DNA from: Apricaphanius iberus
Lineage: Eukaryota > Chordata > Actinopteri > Cyprinodontiformes > Aphaniidae
Assembly: GCA_028564705.1 (NCBI GenBank)
Contig: JAPXFQ010002701.1
Span: forward strand, 372,001 to 436,000
DNA length: 64,000 bases
Direction: 5' to 3'
In this document: in pieces, positions 13,046 through 23,989 of the stretch
How the letters are laid out: the number at the start of each line of letters is the position of its first letter
Position numbering within the stretch: the stretch's first letter is position 1
The notes under the pieces: generated by a model
Database searches by the model: none
What the model saw: only the letters and a program-made list of their open reading frames with translations
What the model was told of the DNA's origin: nothing
Program-made: the position numbers and the translations under genes

Positions 13046-13509
13046 AAGTGTTGTAGGAGATTTATTTTCACAATCATTCCCCTACTCTCCCTGTAACACA
13101 TACTCGAATTTCAGCCTCCAAGGGCAAACCATTTGGGACAATTTTTTTTTTTTAAACTAAACATGATTATAATTATTTCAGTAATACAATTTGTTTTACT
13201 GTTTTCATTAAAAAGGGGAATTGACACTGGAAAACGAAGACATGTTATTATATACAATGTGTCTGAGTTATTGTGTAACAAAATGGTTAGAGCAGGTGCT
13301 CAGGAAACAGAGGCCCTTTTCTGAGTTTGGGTCCTATCCAGTGCTTTTTATTTATGTGCCTTATAGCAATCCAAATGTGTTAAGTTGAACCAACATGTTT
13401 ATATCTAGTTCACTCAAAAAAAAATGTATTGCTAGATCGAACCAAATCAGTTGAGTGGGAATTATTTACATAATTTTATTATGTTCACCCAGCAATTATT
13501 TTTTTTTTT

Positions 13510-13651
13510 TTTGTATACACTGATTGCAAATGGATACAAACTTCTCCTGAAGTACTCCGGCTGGCACCAATGTTGTCCGGGTGAGGAAATGAACATCATG
13601 AATGCTAAAAATAAGATCCAGGTTGAAAAAGAAAACTGAAATTCCCATTAA
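13510..13651 (+). mobile_element. Family A long-TIR MITE, right-end fragment
   Basis: This resembles the right end of the complete family A element at 57842-58759. Shared pieces are TATACACTGATTGCAA, GTGAGGAAATGAACATCATG and ATAAGATCCAGGTTGAAAAA, followed by TTCCCATTAA. The fragment ends at a TTAA (13648-13651), as the other copies do. The left end is not recognisable; a T-run precedes the fragment. Confidence 0.6.
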
Positions 13652-13654
13652 GAA

Positions 13655-15285
13655 AGATATTATCTAGTCTTTTAGCATGAGTTTTGTGTTGGTGATCTCA
13701 ATTGGGAAAAACGTTTGGGCTGTCTAATGCTGACTTGGAGAAGAGTCTGGGACAACCCAAGAAACACACCAAACCAGGGAAGAAGCCGTTTAGAATCAAA
13801 AGACATGCCAGATTCCACTTGTTTAACAGTCAGCTGCAAATAAATAAAAATGTTATGGTAGTCTTCCACTGATCTGAGGAATTCTTCTGAAGCTTGTAAC
13901 CATATGACATCTATTTAGTACAAGTAAGGGAACTCTTGCTGATGATTAGATCACAAAACTTTACTTGAAAAAAGGCTGCTTTTAGTGCATAGATGAGCCA
14001 TGGTCTCTTCTGATGACTGCTTCAAGTTTATTCATTATGTCTAAGATTTTAATACCCTTTTGTCACATCATATGAACATTAACTAAAGTTGGTTTCCTCT
14101 ACTTGCATCAATGTTATTCCTGCAGGTGCAAGTATGATGCATTGTGTTGTTTCAAGGCTATACAACTGTCTGCTTGCAAAAAAAGAGAGTAAACATGCTT
14201 CATCATATTGCCAAAGGTTAAAGATATCAGTCATGTCAAAAAAATGCAAAAATGCACAATCGAGCTTCTTTATTGGATTATACTTACCTAAAGAGTTGAA
14301 AGCTTATTCTTAATCAACATACCCAATAATTTAATCAGCACTGCTATATAAATACCAGGTAAGCAATTTTACATTTTTTTGTGCATCATTCTAACATAAG
14401 TTACAGGGGTTGTGTTTATCAGATATAGCAAAAAAATAAACAATAAAAAATGGCTGAGGAGACACATTCAGATTTGTTCTGGCTGAAATAAAACAAGCTG
14501 ATGTATTAGGCATCTTTCTAAAACGTCAGCCTGTTTTTTTTAAGTGTTTCAGTCCTTTATGTCTACTGAAACCACTGACAGCTGACATGTAAATTGCGAA
14601 ATATTACATGGTTCTGTCAAACAGCTCATGCACACTCCGCCCCATCGCTCCCCATCACCACAAGAGTTGTTTCCTCAGTAAATACACAAGGTTCTGTGAC
14701 TAAAAATGACAAACATTTCATTTTATATTTGAATTATGTCAACACAGATAGATTATTTTAAAAAAAATCAAAATGCTTGAAACCTAACTATTTGGGGGGT
14801 CTCATTTTTGCAAAAGGACTATTTTATTTCCTTGCCTCGAGTGATGTCCAAATAGAAATCAGCCAAACAATACTGTAAACCCTGAAAAGCAACTTGTACC
14901 CTTGCTTTGAAGAATATAAGACCACAATGCTCTTACCAAACAAAGATAGGGGGAAAAAATAACAGGTTTTTACATGCATCACATGACATAATCGATAGCG
15001 TTGTCATGTTTTTTTTTGTTTTTTTCAAAGTATATGTCCAACACCCTCTTTGTCTTTTGATAACACTTTATACTAAAAACTTAGGGAAAAGCTGGCTGGT
15101 TCTCTTTGTGGCGCCATGAAGAGAATATTCATTAACATTGGCTTCAGTCTGAGAACAAATAAGGCTCATCAGTCAACAGAAGGCTTTGCTTTTGTTCTCC
15201 ATTCCAAACTAAATTCTGGGTTTATGCAACATGAGCTCTCTAGGTTTAAAAGCTTTCAAAATAAAACGTTTTTGCCTTTTGTCTG
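13655..15285. other. unassigned AT-rich noncoding sequence
   Basis: No gene or recognisable repeat was found. Open frames such as 14089-14313 and 14907-15119 (70-74 codons) are unremarkable. Confidence 0.5.
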
Positions 15286-15288
15286 GCA

Positions 15289-16130
15289 GTAGAGTCTATT
15301 GTGAACTTATTCATATCCTTCAAAATTGTTCATTGGGTCAAATTACAGTTACAAACTAAAATGTATTTTGTTTTGTTTTTTTATGCCAAAAACACAAAAA
15401 AGCAGATGACTTTGAAGTGGAAAAAAACAACAGATGATTTACACAGATCTTTATTTGTTTTAGAATTAAAAGTCTGAAATGTGAAATTATTTGTATTTCC
15501 CTTGCAAGTCTTTTGTTAGTATGTCTCACCTAGTTTTGCTCATCCAGAAACAAAAATGTCCCTATGTTTTTCTTTGAAAATTATCTCATGTTCATTCATT
15601 TTGGATATACAAGAGGTAAATGTCAAGTTTTCTCCCATATTATCAGTACAATTTTGGAATGGACTTCAACTAGGCCATTTAACACATGGAAATACTTGCT
15701 TATTCATGGTCAGGGTGGTCCCAATGGAAGTTGAACTTGCTGTCCAGTGTGAAATGTTTTGTTGTAACCCTCTTAACCTGTCCATTGCTACCGTATGATG
15801 CTTCCACCGTCATGTGTCAAGATATGTATGGAATATTTAGGGTAAAACGCTGGTAAAAAAAAAAAAGTAAAAAAAAGTTTTGTTTTGGTTTCATCTCTTC
15901 AAAACACCTTCTGCAGCATGTTGTGTTTCCTCCCAATTCACCATCTTGTAATATTTTGTTTTTAACAATCTCAAATAAATAAGTAGTAGGATAAAACAGA
16001 CATTTTTCTTTGTAAAAATATCTTCGCAAATCTTTGTAGCAGTTACATCACATGATCAGTAATAAGTCTCACACCTAAAGTGCTGATGATTTATCCCGTT
16101 ACATTTGTTCACCCATGAATGCACACTAGT
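15289..16130 (-). mobile_element. Decayed Tc1/mariner element (transposase on minus strand)
   Basis: The left end (TTATTCATATCCTTC, then ACAGTTACAAACTAAAATGT) resembles the terminal repeat of a very common teleost Tc1-like family. The antisense body still shows TTGCAAGTCTTTTGTTAGTA, GGAATGGACTTCAACTAGGC, ATGATGCTTCCACCGTCATG and GGTTTCATCTCTTCAAAACA, in the order expected for the reversed transposase gene. Many substitutions and indels have destroyed the reading frame. A solo right end of the same or a closely related family lies at 49540-49840. Confidence 0.75.
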
Positions 16131-16139
16131 GTTTATTTA

Positions 16140-16820
16140 TCTTCTTTTTAAGTATGTTAATACATTTTTTTTTGACACTCAAAACCCACATTTGCTATTT
16201 TTGCTGATCACATGCCTTGCACCTTAGAGGTGCTTTCATGATCTTCGCTAGAACAAGGAGTGTTAGAGTTTAAGCAGACAATTGCTAAAATATGCGTTTT
16301 CAAGATGTGTTGAAAGTTTCATCAACTAGTTCAAAATCACTGGTATTTATTATTACAGTATATTCTTATATCATAAAGAATTTGCTTCATAACAACATAA
16401 AGCTAAACAAAAACACTCTCGTTGTGTTGGGGATGCATTTGCTAAAGCTAATTTCTTTTTTTCTTTCAGTTTTCTTCCAGTTTCTGTTGTCAACACAAGA
16501 AAGAAACTTGATTATCTTTCCTGTCAGTGTTGACAATATATTCTCCTTGGATTATGACAACTTTGTGCATTATTCGGAAGAAAAAAAACCCCCCAAAAAC
16601 TGCAAGGACTAGATCGCAAAAATGGAATATCAAACTTTCCATTTCCCTGACAAAATGAGCGGAGTTTTCTTTTTTTTTTCTTTTGAGTGGTTATATTCAT
16701 GTTCATGTTTTTTTAGCCTTGAAAATGCTAATTTACTATTTGTGTACCATTTTAAAATAACATTCTTTTCTAGCTGGGATTGGTTAGTGTTTTGCTGAAA
16801 GAAAACACCAATGACAGCCT
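16140..16820. other. unassigned AT-rich noncoding sequence
   Basis: No gene was recognised. A 106-codon open frame at 16292-16612 has no domain and contains low-complexity stretches. Confidence 0.45.
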
Positions 16821-16828
16821 ATCCAACT

Positions 16829-16856
16829 TATATATATATATATATGTGTGTGTGTA
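16829..16856. repeat. (TA)n(TG)n compound microsatellite
   Basis: An alternating TA run passes directly into a TG run. Confidence 0.9.
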
Positions 16857-16924
16857 TATGTAGATATAGACTCAGAAAATGCCCATAATAAAACTATCAT
16901 GTGAATTTGATGTGTGTGTGAGCA

Positions 16925-18090
16925 GTCAGCTGCAAGGGCTTTGTTGTAGAGTCTCACAGCAGTAGAAAGGAAAGACCTTCTGGATCTCTTCTTCTACATT
17001 GTATTTACAATAGCATGCCACTGAAAGCTATGTTCAGTACTGTCAGAGAATACTAGATGGGTGGAAGATGTTATCCAGAAGGGATGACAGCTAAGCCACC
17101 TTTCTCCTCTCACTCAGCACCTCCACAGGATCAGGAGGCATCCTAGAGCAAAGCTACTCCACCGGATCTGCCAGTTCATTCTCTTCCTGACCCCATCAGA
17201 GATGTTGTTGCACCATTAGACCACGACATAAAAGATGGCTGATTCCACTACAGTTTCAGAATAGGTTATCGAGTGACCCCCCGTACTCCAAAAGAGCTGA
17301 TCCTCGAAAACGGGTACAGCCTGCCCGGCCCTTCTTTATAGACTGCTTTTGTGGTATGAGTCCAGTCCTGTTTATTGTTCAGATGAACACCAAGGTCACT
17401 TTACCCCTACATAACCTCAATTTCCTTGCCTTGGAAGTTCAGGGGTGGCAGTGAAGTATGTTGGTGCCTGCAAAAGTCTACCAACAGCTATTTGTACAGT
17501 ATTGATCTGAAGGGAGTTCTGCTGGCACCAGTCCGAAAAGTCCAGAGTCAGTACTCTGATTCTTGTCGTCTCAGTGATGAGGTTGACTACCGCCAAGTCA
17601 TCAGAGAACTTTGGCAAGAAATAGTTGGTGGAGTTGTAGGAGAAAACTGCGCCACAGATGATGAAAAGGAACTGTGCCAGAGCCGTCAACTGCTGACAAT
17701 CCTATCTGACACAGCCCTGAGTTTCCACATACTGTGGTTGGTTTGTGAGGGAGTGCAAGATCGATATGCCAAGGTGATGGTCCACATGTATGCTCCAGCT
17801 TGTCTTTCAAGATTGTGGGTAGGATGGTCGGGAAGACACTGGGTAATAATAAAAGATGTCAGAGACTCATGACAGCATCATGAACCCCAACGGCAGGTTG
17901 ATAGGCAAACTGAACTGGGTCCATTGATTAGCCTACCAGAGATTAAAGCTGCACAAGGACCAGCCGCTCCATCGTCTTCATCAGATGGTATATCAGAGCA
18001 CCTGGCTTTTAGCCATTGAATTCCTTTGGATTGGGGGTCGTCAGTACATACATCAGCATCACCAGATAAGGCTGGCAACTATTTGTAGTC
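16925..18090 (-). pseudogene. Non-LTR retrotransposon (Rex1/CR1/L2 group) reverse transcriptase remnant
   Basis: Read on the minus strand, this is the C-terminal two-thirds of the reverse transcriptase of a teleost LINE. The minus frame through 17417-17689 contains PKFSDDLAVV, in which FSDD (codons at 17608-17597) is the catalytic (F/Y)xDD motif of palm motif C. It is followed by DWCQQNSLQINT, typical of the region after motif C in this group. Upstream coding is represented by complements of TGCTGGCACC and CCGCTCCATCGTCTTCATC. The region 16925-17400 is the 3' coding end. Several frameshifts and stops interrupt it, so it is dead. A related remnant lies at 37440-38450. Confidence 0.8.
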
Positions 18091-18540
18091 TTATTAAAAA
18101 TGTCTTCACTGGTTATTTGTTTGTCTAGTTTTTATCTGACCACTTAAAGCAATTATTAGAACATTAAAGTTTTATAGATGGCCTTAAAAATACAAAGCTG
18201 ACTCAGAAAAATCGAACAAATATGTCATTATGCAGCATAACGGTATGACGTACACAGAATAAATCCCTTATACATTTACTATTCAGAATGGGAGCACATC
18301 AAGAGCAAATCACATACTTCAAAGGTGCGACTGTTATGATTTGATGTCTGACTGATCTTTGCTCAGCCACACCCATCTCCTCTGCTGCAATCAGCACAAG
18401 ATCCACTCACCTGTTAACTGCTCTATTTAACCACTCTCCATCTATATTTTCCCTGGCACATAATCAGAAGTTCCTGTCAGTTGATGTCTAGCAGTTTTTT
18501 GCTTGTCCTTGTCTGATATCCTGGTTACAACTTTGCTTCT

Positions 18541-18860
18541 TTCAATTCAATTCAATTCAGTTTATTTATGTAGCACCATTTCACAACATATGTCATCTCA
18601 AGGCACTTTACAAGAAGAGTTATTACAAAACAATGTTTAATTTAGGAATTAGAGAACCACAGAAGATTGTGTCGTGACTTCTCAGCAATCCCTCACACAG
18701 AGCAAGCATGAAGCGACAGTGGAGAGGAAAAACTCCCTTTTAACAGGAAGAAACCTCCAGCAGAACCAGGCTCAGCATAAGCGGTCATCTGCCGAGACCA
18801 TCTGGGGTTTGGAGAAGGCATCCGAGACACATAATCCTGGATTCCTGGATTTCCTGCCTT
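18541..18860 (-). mobile_element. LINE (L2-like) 3' end, antisense copy
   Basis: On the plus strand it begins with (TTCAA)n-type sequence, CAATTCAATTCAATTCAG, which is the complement of a (TTGAA)n 3' tail. It continues TTTATTTATGTAGCACCATT and then GGAGAGGAAAAACTCCCTTT, followed by TAACAGGAAGAAACCTCCAG, all hallmarks of an abundant percomorph repeat. The sense counterpart lies at 19640-19985, so two copies face each other 0.8 kb apart. An open frame at 18674-18862 reads through it by chance. Confidence 0.8.
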
Positions 18861-19089
18861 AACTTGCCCTCATCTGATTTTTACGAAGCTTCTCATCTCT
18901 GGACATCTGGATCAACTGGATGTTTCTGTCCCCTGACCCCCAAGTTTTGCCTTTCCCTTGGTATTCCAATATCTGCCTCCTTGTGTATGATCCCTTTTTC
19001 TTGTTTCATCTTCTAGATTTTAAACATATTACTGACAGATTCCACTAAATATGGGAGCTGATTTAAGTATTCCAGGGTCTACTGTATGT

Positions 19090-19985
19090 TTCCACATTAC
19101 CTGTAAGTTTGCACTTTTTTGGATTCTGAGAGCTGAGGATGGGAGGCAGCTCTTTTAGTTATCAGGTTCCTCTCCTGTGGAACCAGCTCTTGGTTTTAGT
19201 CTGTGTGTCTGTTTTTAAGACTAGGCTTCAAACCTTCCTTTGTGATAAAGTTTATAGATAGAATGGCCTAGGTTATCTGGAGCTATCTCCGTAGTTATGC
19301 TGTTATAGGCTTAGACTGTTGGAGGACACACTGACCATTTTTTTCTTCACTTTTCTTTTTTCCTCTTCTGCTTCTCTCCTGAAGCATTTTTTAACCCATT
19401 GTTTAATCAACATATGTATTGTAAACCTTGTTTTTCTCTGTGTTTTTCCTCTCCAGAGAAACTGCAACTGGAATAGTATCCTGCTCAGCTGCAGTGCCCT
19501 GCTGGATGGGAGCATCGGTACGGATGATACTCCCATGGACCAGTGAGTATCATCCATGACCTGATTTCTCTTTTTTTTTTTTACTTTCTTTAATATATAA
19601 AGTACTCTTACTATTGTTCTGTTTGTGTCTTCTCTTACCTGTCTTCTCAAACCCCCAGATGTTCCTGGCAGATGGCCGCTTGTACTGAGCCAGGTTCTGC
19701 CGGCGGTTTCTTTCTGTTAAAGGGGAGTTTTTCCTCTCCACTGTCGCTACATACTTGCGCAGTATATGCTGAGGAAACTCTGTGATTGGAGTCTGCATGA
19801 TCCGGACACAACCTCATGTCGATGACTCAACACAATCTGCTGGGATTCTTTACATATTAAAACTTTTAACTGATTGAAATGTTTGCACAATTGTATTGAA
19901 ATTACTTTTCTTGTAAAGTGCTTTGCGATGATATCTGTTGTGAATTGCCGCTACATACATATAACTGAATTGAGTTCCTTGAGAA
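19090..19985 (+). mobile_element. LINE (L2-like) 3' coding end plus 3' UTR, sense copy
   Basis: The beginning (CTCCTGTGGAACCAGCTCTT, then TTTTTAAGACTAGGCTTCAA) encodes the typical LW-NxL...FKxRLKT end of an L2-type ORF2. The 3' UTR follows, containing TTAAAGGGGAGTTTTTCCTC, CTCCACTGTCGCTACATA and the tail CTTTGCGATGATATCTGTTG followed by TGAATTGCCGCTACATA. It is 5'-truncated. The reading frame of the ORF end is damaged. The same family gives 18541-18860 (antisense) and 25740-26030. Confidence 0.75.
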
Positions 19986-19999
19986 ACTTCCAGTCTAGA

Positions 20000-20704
20000 T
20001 CAAAGCCCTTATACTGATCCTGAGAATGTTCATAGCCACTAAACTGGCCTCTCCCTTACAGCTGCTTCTGATCCGATTTTTTTTTGACTCCCACCACTTT
20101 TAGAATTCAAATAAATATTTTCAAATGTACTTCGTGTTTGGCTGAGTTTTCCGGTCCCTTGTCTGTTTTATGAGAATGACAAGACCTAGTATTCCACAAA
20201 TTCCCTGTCAAATCCTCAAGTTGAGACCCACGCAACGTGTTTTTCAATATGCCAGTGTGTGAGCGACAATAAATGAACACTGTGACAGAGGGTGAAGAAA
20301 TTAAATGTTTCCTTTGTCTCAAGTAAAATAGAAAACAAATACGTTTAACCTGACCTGTTTTTTTTTGTTAACATTTACTCAATAAATGAACATAAAAGAT
20401 TTAATTTAAAACAAAAAAGGGCAGTTAATTAGAAAAGGCCAAGTACAGTATGTAGTCATGAATAATCACAACATTTGTTGTGTTGTCATTTGTTTCTTTA
20501 TCAGCTGTGTTATATTTCCTCAAATATGCCATCAGATTTACAACAAATATCAAGGCAGTTCATTCCTAACTTTCTTAGTGTTAGTGTGTTTCATATCTTC
20601 CCTTAATGCCAACAAAACTGACAAAAGTTGGTAGACTAAGTTAAAATTAATTTGGTCTGATCTACATCTAAGCTTTATAGGACAGTATCACTGCAAAAAA
20701 GATG
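20000..20704. other. unassigned noncoding sequence
   Basis: No gene or repeat was recognised. One open frame on the minus strand (20107-20322) has no domain. Confidence 0.45.
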
Positions 20705-21086
20705 TGTTAGAACATACGTGTCAAACTCGTGGCCCACGGGCTGAATTCGGCCCGCCACATCTATTTATGTAGCCGTCTAAACTCTAGAGGGCAATATAAA
20801 TATAACCTTTAAGTTCCATTTTTTGCACCTAAACACTGCTTTATAAGTGAAATCAGTATTTAATTGAATAGTCCTAAATTACATCATTGTGAAAATATGT
20901 GTTATTTAATTTTAAGAAGTACTTATCAAACTTTAATAACTACTTGTTGAGACATATTTATACATTTTTTAACAGCTTGTTAAGGACAGTTTTAACAATA
21001 CTTTCTGCTACAACCGGCCATTTAGGGACATTCATGGTCTTGATGTGGCCCACGATGGAAATAAGTTTGACACCACCGTGTTACAA
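20705..21086. mobile_element. hAT MITE with GTGTCAAACTC-type terminal repeats
   Basis: The left terminus at 20713 reads CATACGTGTCAAACTCGTGG. The right terminus, ending at 21078, reads GGAAATAAGTTTGACACCACCG, so the tips are inverted copies. Matching subterminal GTGGCCCACGGG and ATGTGGCCCACGATGG support this. The flanking 8-mers TGTTAGAA (20705-20712) and TGTTACAA (21079-21086) agree at 7 of 8 positions, as expected for a hAT target duplication. The element is 366 bp and encodes no transposase. Related elements are abundant in fish genomes. Confidence 0.85.
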
Positions 21087-21089
21087 TAT

Positions 21090-22016
21090 CAAGATCCCCA
21101 AAGTTACATTTGGAAAAATACTATTAAGTCAAGGAGCAACATAAAAAAAAATAAACAACACATCACTTCACTTTTAACATTAATGACAGAATGTGTGTTT
21201 GATCATTCTCCTACATTATAAGTTTGCTCCAATTTTATTGCTTTCAATTTATGTGACCATTATATGTATTCATCACAGTTGGATTCACACCTTCTTGCTA
21301 CACGTTTCCCAAGTCTCAGGGAGGAACTGTAGAGTGGAATCCCCATTTTTAATTTTCTCTCATGTCGTTAAATGTAATTGCTGTTTGAATTTTCCATGCC
21401 ATAATTAAGTCTTAAAGGGTTCATTTACTGGTGTTTTTTTTATTAATTTTTCGATGTTCTCTGTTCTGAAAGAATGCGGTCTGTCTTTTTCTTTGAAAAA
21501 AAATGCCTTCACCATTTGCAGTGTATTACAGTTCAGGGTGGCAGTGGGCAGGGAGAAACAGCAAGATTAATAACATGCACATTTCTGTCCTCTGTCCAGC
21601 CAACTGCAAACCAAACTCTTACATTAAATACGTCTACTAAATTTTTGAAAAGCGTAATGTGAAACAAAAATCATGTCGCTATTTAGCCTTAGAATGAATT
21701 TAACACCCGGTTTAGGTTACATTCTTAAACAAGACCAGACCAGGATGTGTCGGGGCCATTACCGGGGTCACAATGAGCCGTGCCAGAGCAACAACGGGGA
21801 AGCTTCTCTACGGCACACGCCTGTCATACAGACAGAGATTTGGTACTGTGCTCTTCCCTCATCGCGACTGAGGTAAAGATTTGTTTCTTGGTTCTCCCCA
21901 CATTAAATGCTGCAATGTAAGAAATTAATGTCATTTTATTTTTAATCTTGTAGGTCCTTGAGTTCAGTTTATTTTTCAAATGTTGGACCTTAGAAGTATG
22001 GAGGACCAAAATATTG
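21090..22016. other. unassigned noncoding sequence
   Basis: No gene was recognised. The segment 21690-21850 (CATTACCGGGGTCACAATGA, CGGCACACGCCTG) is less AT-rich than its flanks and crosses an open frame of 67 codons without a domain. Confidence 0.4.
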
Positions 22017-22070
22017 ACATAATTAAAAATAATTGGCATAATTAAAAATAATTGGCATAATTAAAAATAA
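22017..22070 (+). repeat. 19-bp tandem repeat, about 3 units
   Basis: The unit TAATTAAAAATAATTGGCA is repeated three times; the last unit is partial. It lies just outside the left arm of the inverted-repeat structure. Confidence 0.85.
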
Positions 22071-22370
22071 AAGCAGAAATATATACATATTTATTTTCCT
22101 TTCCTTAAACTTGCATTTTTGCAAATAAATGTATATATTTTGTTTTTCATTTTCCTTATTACGTGTATTTTTTCAAGAAAAAAAATATACTTATATATAT
22201 GCTTTTCCTTTTGTATGCATTTCTGTCAAGAAAAATATATATATTTTGTTTTTTCCTTTTACTCAAACGTGCATGCCTTGTTTTTACATTCCCTCATCGT
22301 CTCTTTCTACTTTACCATATGCATTTCTGCTTCAACATAGGGCGGCCATTCTGGTTCCAACTCCTCTACC

Positions 22371-22482
22371 ATTGGTCAATAGCCAGGAAGGAGCAGGATC
22401 CATAAGCAGAATGATTGTGCATGCCAGGTCAGCCACTATAAACCACGCCCCTAGTCAACTCAGGTACAACTAAAGCAACATG
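22371..22482 (+). promoter_or_regulatory. Candidate core promoter in the left inverted arm
   Basis: An inverted CCAAT box (ATTGG, 22371), a TATA-like CTATAAA (22436-22442), a CACGCCC box (22445) and an ATG in AACATGGCC context (22480) occur in promoter-like order. The TATA-to-ATG distance is about 44 bases. The right arm holds the same block facing inward from the opposite side, with the TATA-like element changed to CTAAAAAA. No expression evidence is available, so this is inference. Confidence 0.35.
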
Positions 22483-22526
22483 GCCGCTGCTGGCCGGATC
22501 TCTTCGAGCAGGAGAAGTCCGTCTTG

Positions 22527-22808
22527 ATGGCTCTTCAGAGGCCTTCTCCCTCGGCTTCAAACCCTGGAATGATGGTAAGTTAAGCGTGTTTCCTTATGTA
22601 TTTAGTTGTGTACTTTTGGAACTGCCAATATACTATAATAAAGTTATTTTAGGCTTGCTATGACTATGTATTCCAAAGGCTGCAAATTCAGCTTGAAGGT
22701 GCTGTAGGCTACTCAAGCCACCTTAAAATGTAATTAATCCTTTACTTATAAAAACAGATAGAAGCATGTCCAGAAAGTATGACCGACTTTTGTCCACTGT
22801 ATTTTCAG

Positions 22809-22839
<31 letters not shown>

Positions 22840-22978
22840 TACAAAACCATGTGGCAAAAAAATAACATTTTTTTTGTTTTTACATCAATACAGGTCATCT
22901 CAGAATGCAGGCTTCTCCACATCTGCTTCAGCGCTGGTGATTCTTTGGGTCCCTGGGGATGAGTTTGAAGAATAGCAG
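22527..22978 (+). other. Candidate two-exon minigene inside the inverted-arm element
   Basis: An ATG at 22527 opens 16 codons (MALQRPSPSASNPGMM) that end exactly at a strong splice donor, ATG|GTAAGT (22574/22575). Downstream, a T-rich tract and CATCAATACAG|GTC (22893) form a good acceptor, and a second CAG at 22903 is an alternative. Using the CAG at 22903 keeps the frame and gives NAGFSTSASALVILWVPGDEFEE before a stop at 22973-22975. No domain is recognised. It could be the 5' part of a lost transposase gene or pure chance. Confidence 0.25.
22809..22836. repeat. (TA)n microsatellite
   Basis: A pure TA run lies in the central part of the inverted-arm element, within the candidate intron. Confidence 0.9.
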
Positions 22979-23488
22979 ATGATGAAGAGGTGGTTGGAGG
23001 CAGTCAGCTACCCAGAGCCCTCCATGCAGACCATTCTCTATGATATTCCACTTCTATGTTGCAGCTCCTCATCAAAATATCTTAATTTTTCTTTAATAGA
23101 TCCAGGTCATCTACCAGATACTTCCATTTGATTATATTAAACGTTAAATGATAGTCCAGCAAATGTTTTTTCAGGTTCACCTTGTATGTAAAAAATATCA
23201 GATGAGCCATGCGTTTTCCATCTGTAGTTATTTTTTTCCTTTACCTAGTGTTTTACTGATTCGCATTCTTTTGACATATTTAAATTGTTCAGTTAGCTTT
23301 ATGGTCTTGTTAAGCCCAGTTGTACATAAAACTGTTGTTAAAATAAATTAATGAGAATCACTAGTTATTTCGGCCATGTTGCTTTAGTTGTGCCTGAGTC
23401 GACTGGGGGCGTGTTTTTTAGTGGCTGACCTGGCATGCACAATCATTCTGCTTATGGATCCTGCTCCTTCCTGGCTTTTGACCAGTAG

Positions 23489-23846
23489 TAGGGTGTCAAG
23501 TCTAGGTGGTTGGACTCAGGCGCAGAGACAGGCTTGGAGAAGTTGTTTCCCATTGTATTGTAAAAATGGAAATCTTCAAGGAAGCTAAGGATGAGGAACC
23601 ACCCAAGGGGAGGTTAGACAAGGATCCAGTGAGGACAGACAGGCACAGGGAGGTATGTATACAGAGCGAAGTCAAATAACAAAATAGAGAACACCTAGGA
23701 GAGGGGAGGAGGTCACTGGGAGGATTAACAGAACACAGCTGACAATGATGAGACAAACGAGGACACAGGAACAGACTGGAGAGGGAAGAAAATTGATTGA
23801 CAAAGACAAGACTGAGGAAGACGCAGACAGACGGATCATTACATAG
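23489..23846. mobile_element. 352-bp insertion within the right inverted arm
   Basis: Compared with the left arm, the right arm is interrupted between GGCTTTTGACCAG and AGGAGTTGG. The inserted sequence (23492-23843) is flanked by a TAG on each side (23489-23491 and 23844-23846), a possible 3-bp target duplication. It begins GGTGTCAAGTCTAGGTGGTT, is purine-rich, and ends GACGGATCATTACA. It has no clear terminal inverted repeat, and no long frame with a domain. The undisturbed left arm gives the empty-site sequence. Confidence 0.55.
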
Positions 23847-23989
23847 AGGAGTTGGACATGAATTTCAGAAATGCATATGGTTACGTAAAAAGGGACGACA
23901 AAGGAATGCATGTATAAGGAAAAGGAAAAAACAAAATATATATTTTGATTGACAAAAATGCATGCAAAAGGAAATATGCTTGCACAATC

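Larger units (their letters stand above)
22085..23985. mobile_element. 1.9-kb element with long (about 390-bp) inverted terminal arms
   Basis: The left arm (about 22085-22486) and right arm (23371 to about 23985) are inverted copies. AGCCAGGAAGGAGCAGGATC in the left arm is matched by GATCCTGCTCCTTCCTGGCT in the right. GATTGTGCATGCCAGGTCAG is matched by CTGACCTGGCATGCACAATC. ACTAAAGCAACATGGCCG is matched by CGGCCATGTTGCTTTAGT. The outer parts of both arms carry diverged units of about 50 bp (TTTTGCATGCATTT-type followed by ATATATATTTTGTTTT). The right arm is split by a 352-bp insertion. The centre (22487-23370) holds splice-like signals but no transposase that I can recognise. The arms suggest a DNA transposon or foldback element; the superfamily is unknown. 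Confidence 0.7.

Noticed and set aside
17426..17872. A 148-codon plus-strand frame
   Set aside because: It is the antisense of a LINE reverse transcriptase; the FSDD motif lies on the other strand.
18674..18862. A 62-codon frame rich in polar residues
   Set aside because: It lies wholly within the antisense LINE 3' UTR at 18541-18860, and its counterpart on the other copy (19550-19798) confirms repeat origin.
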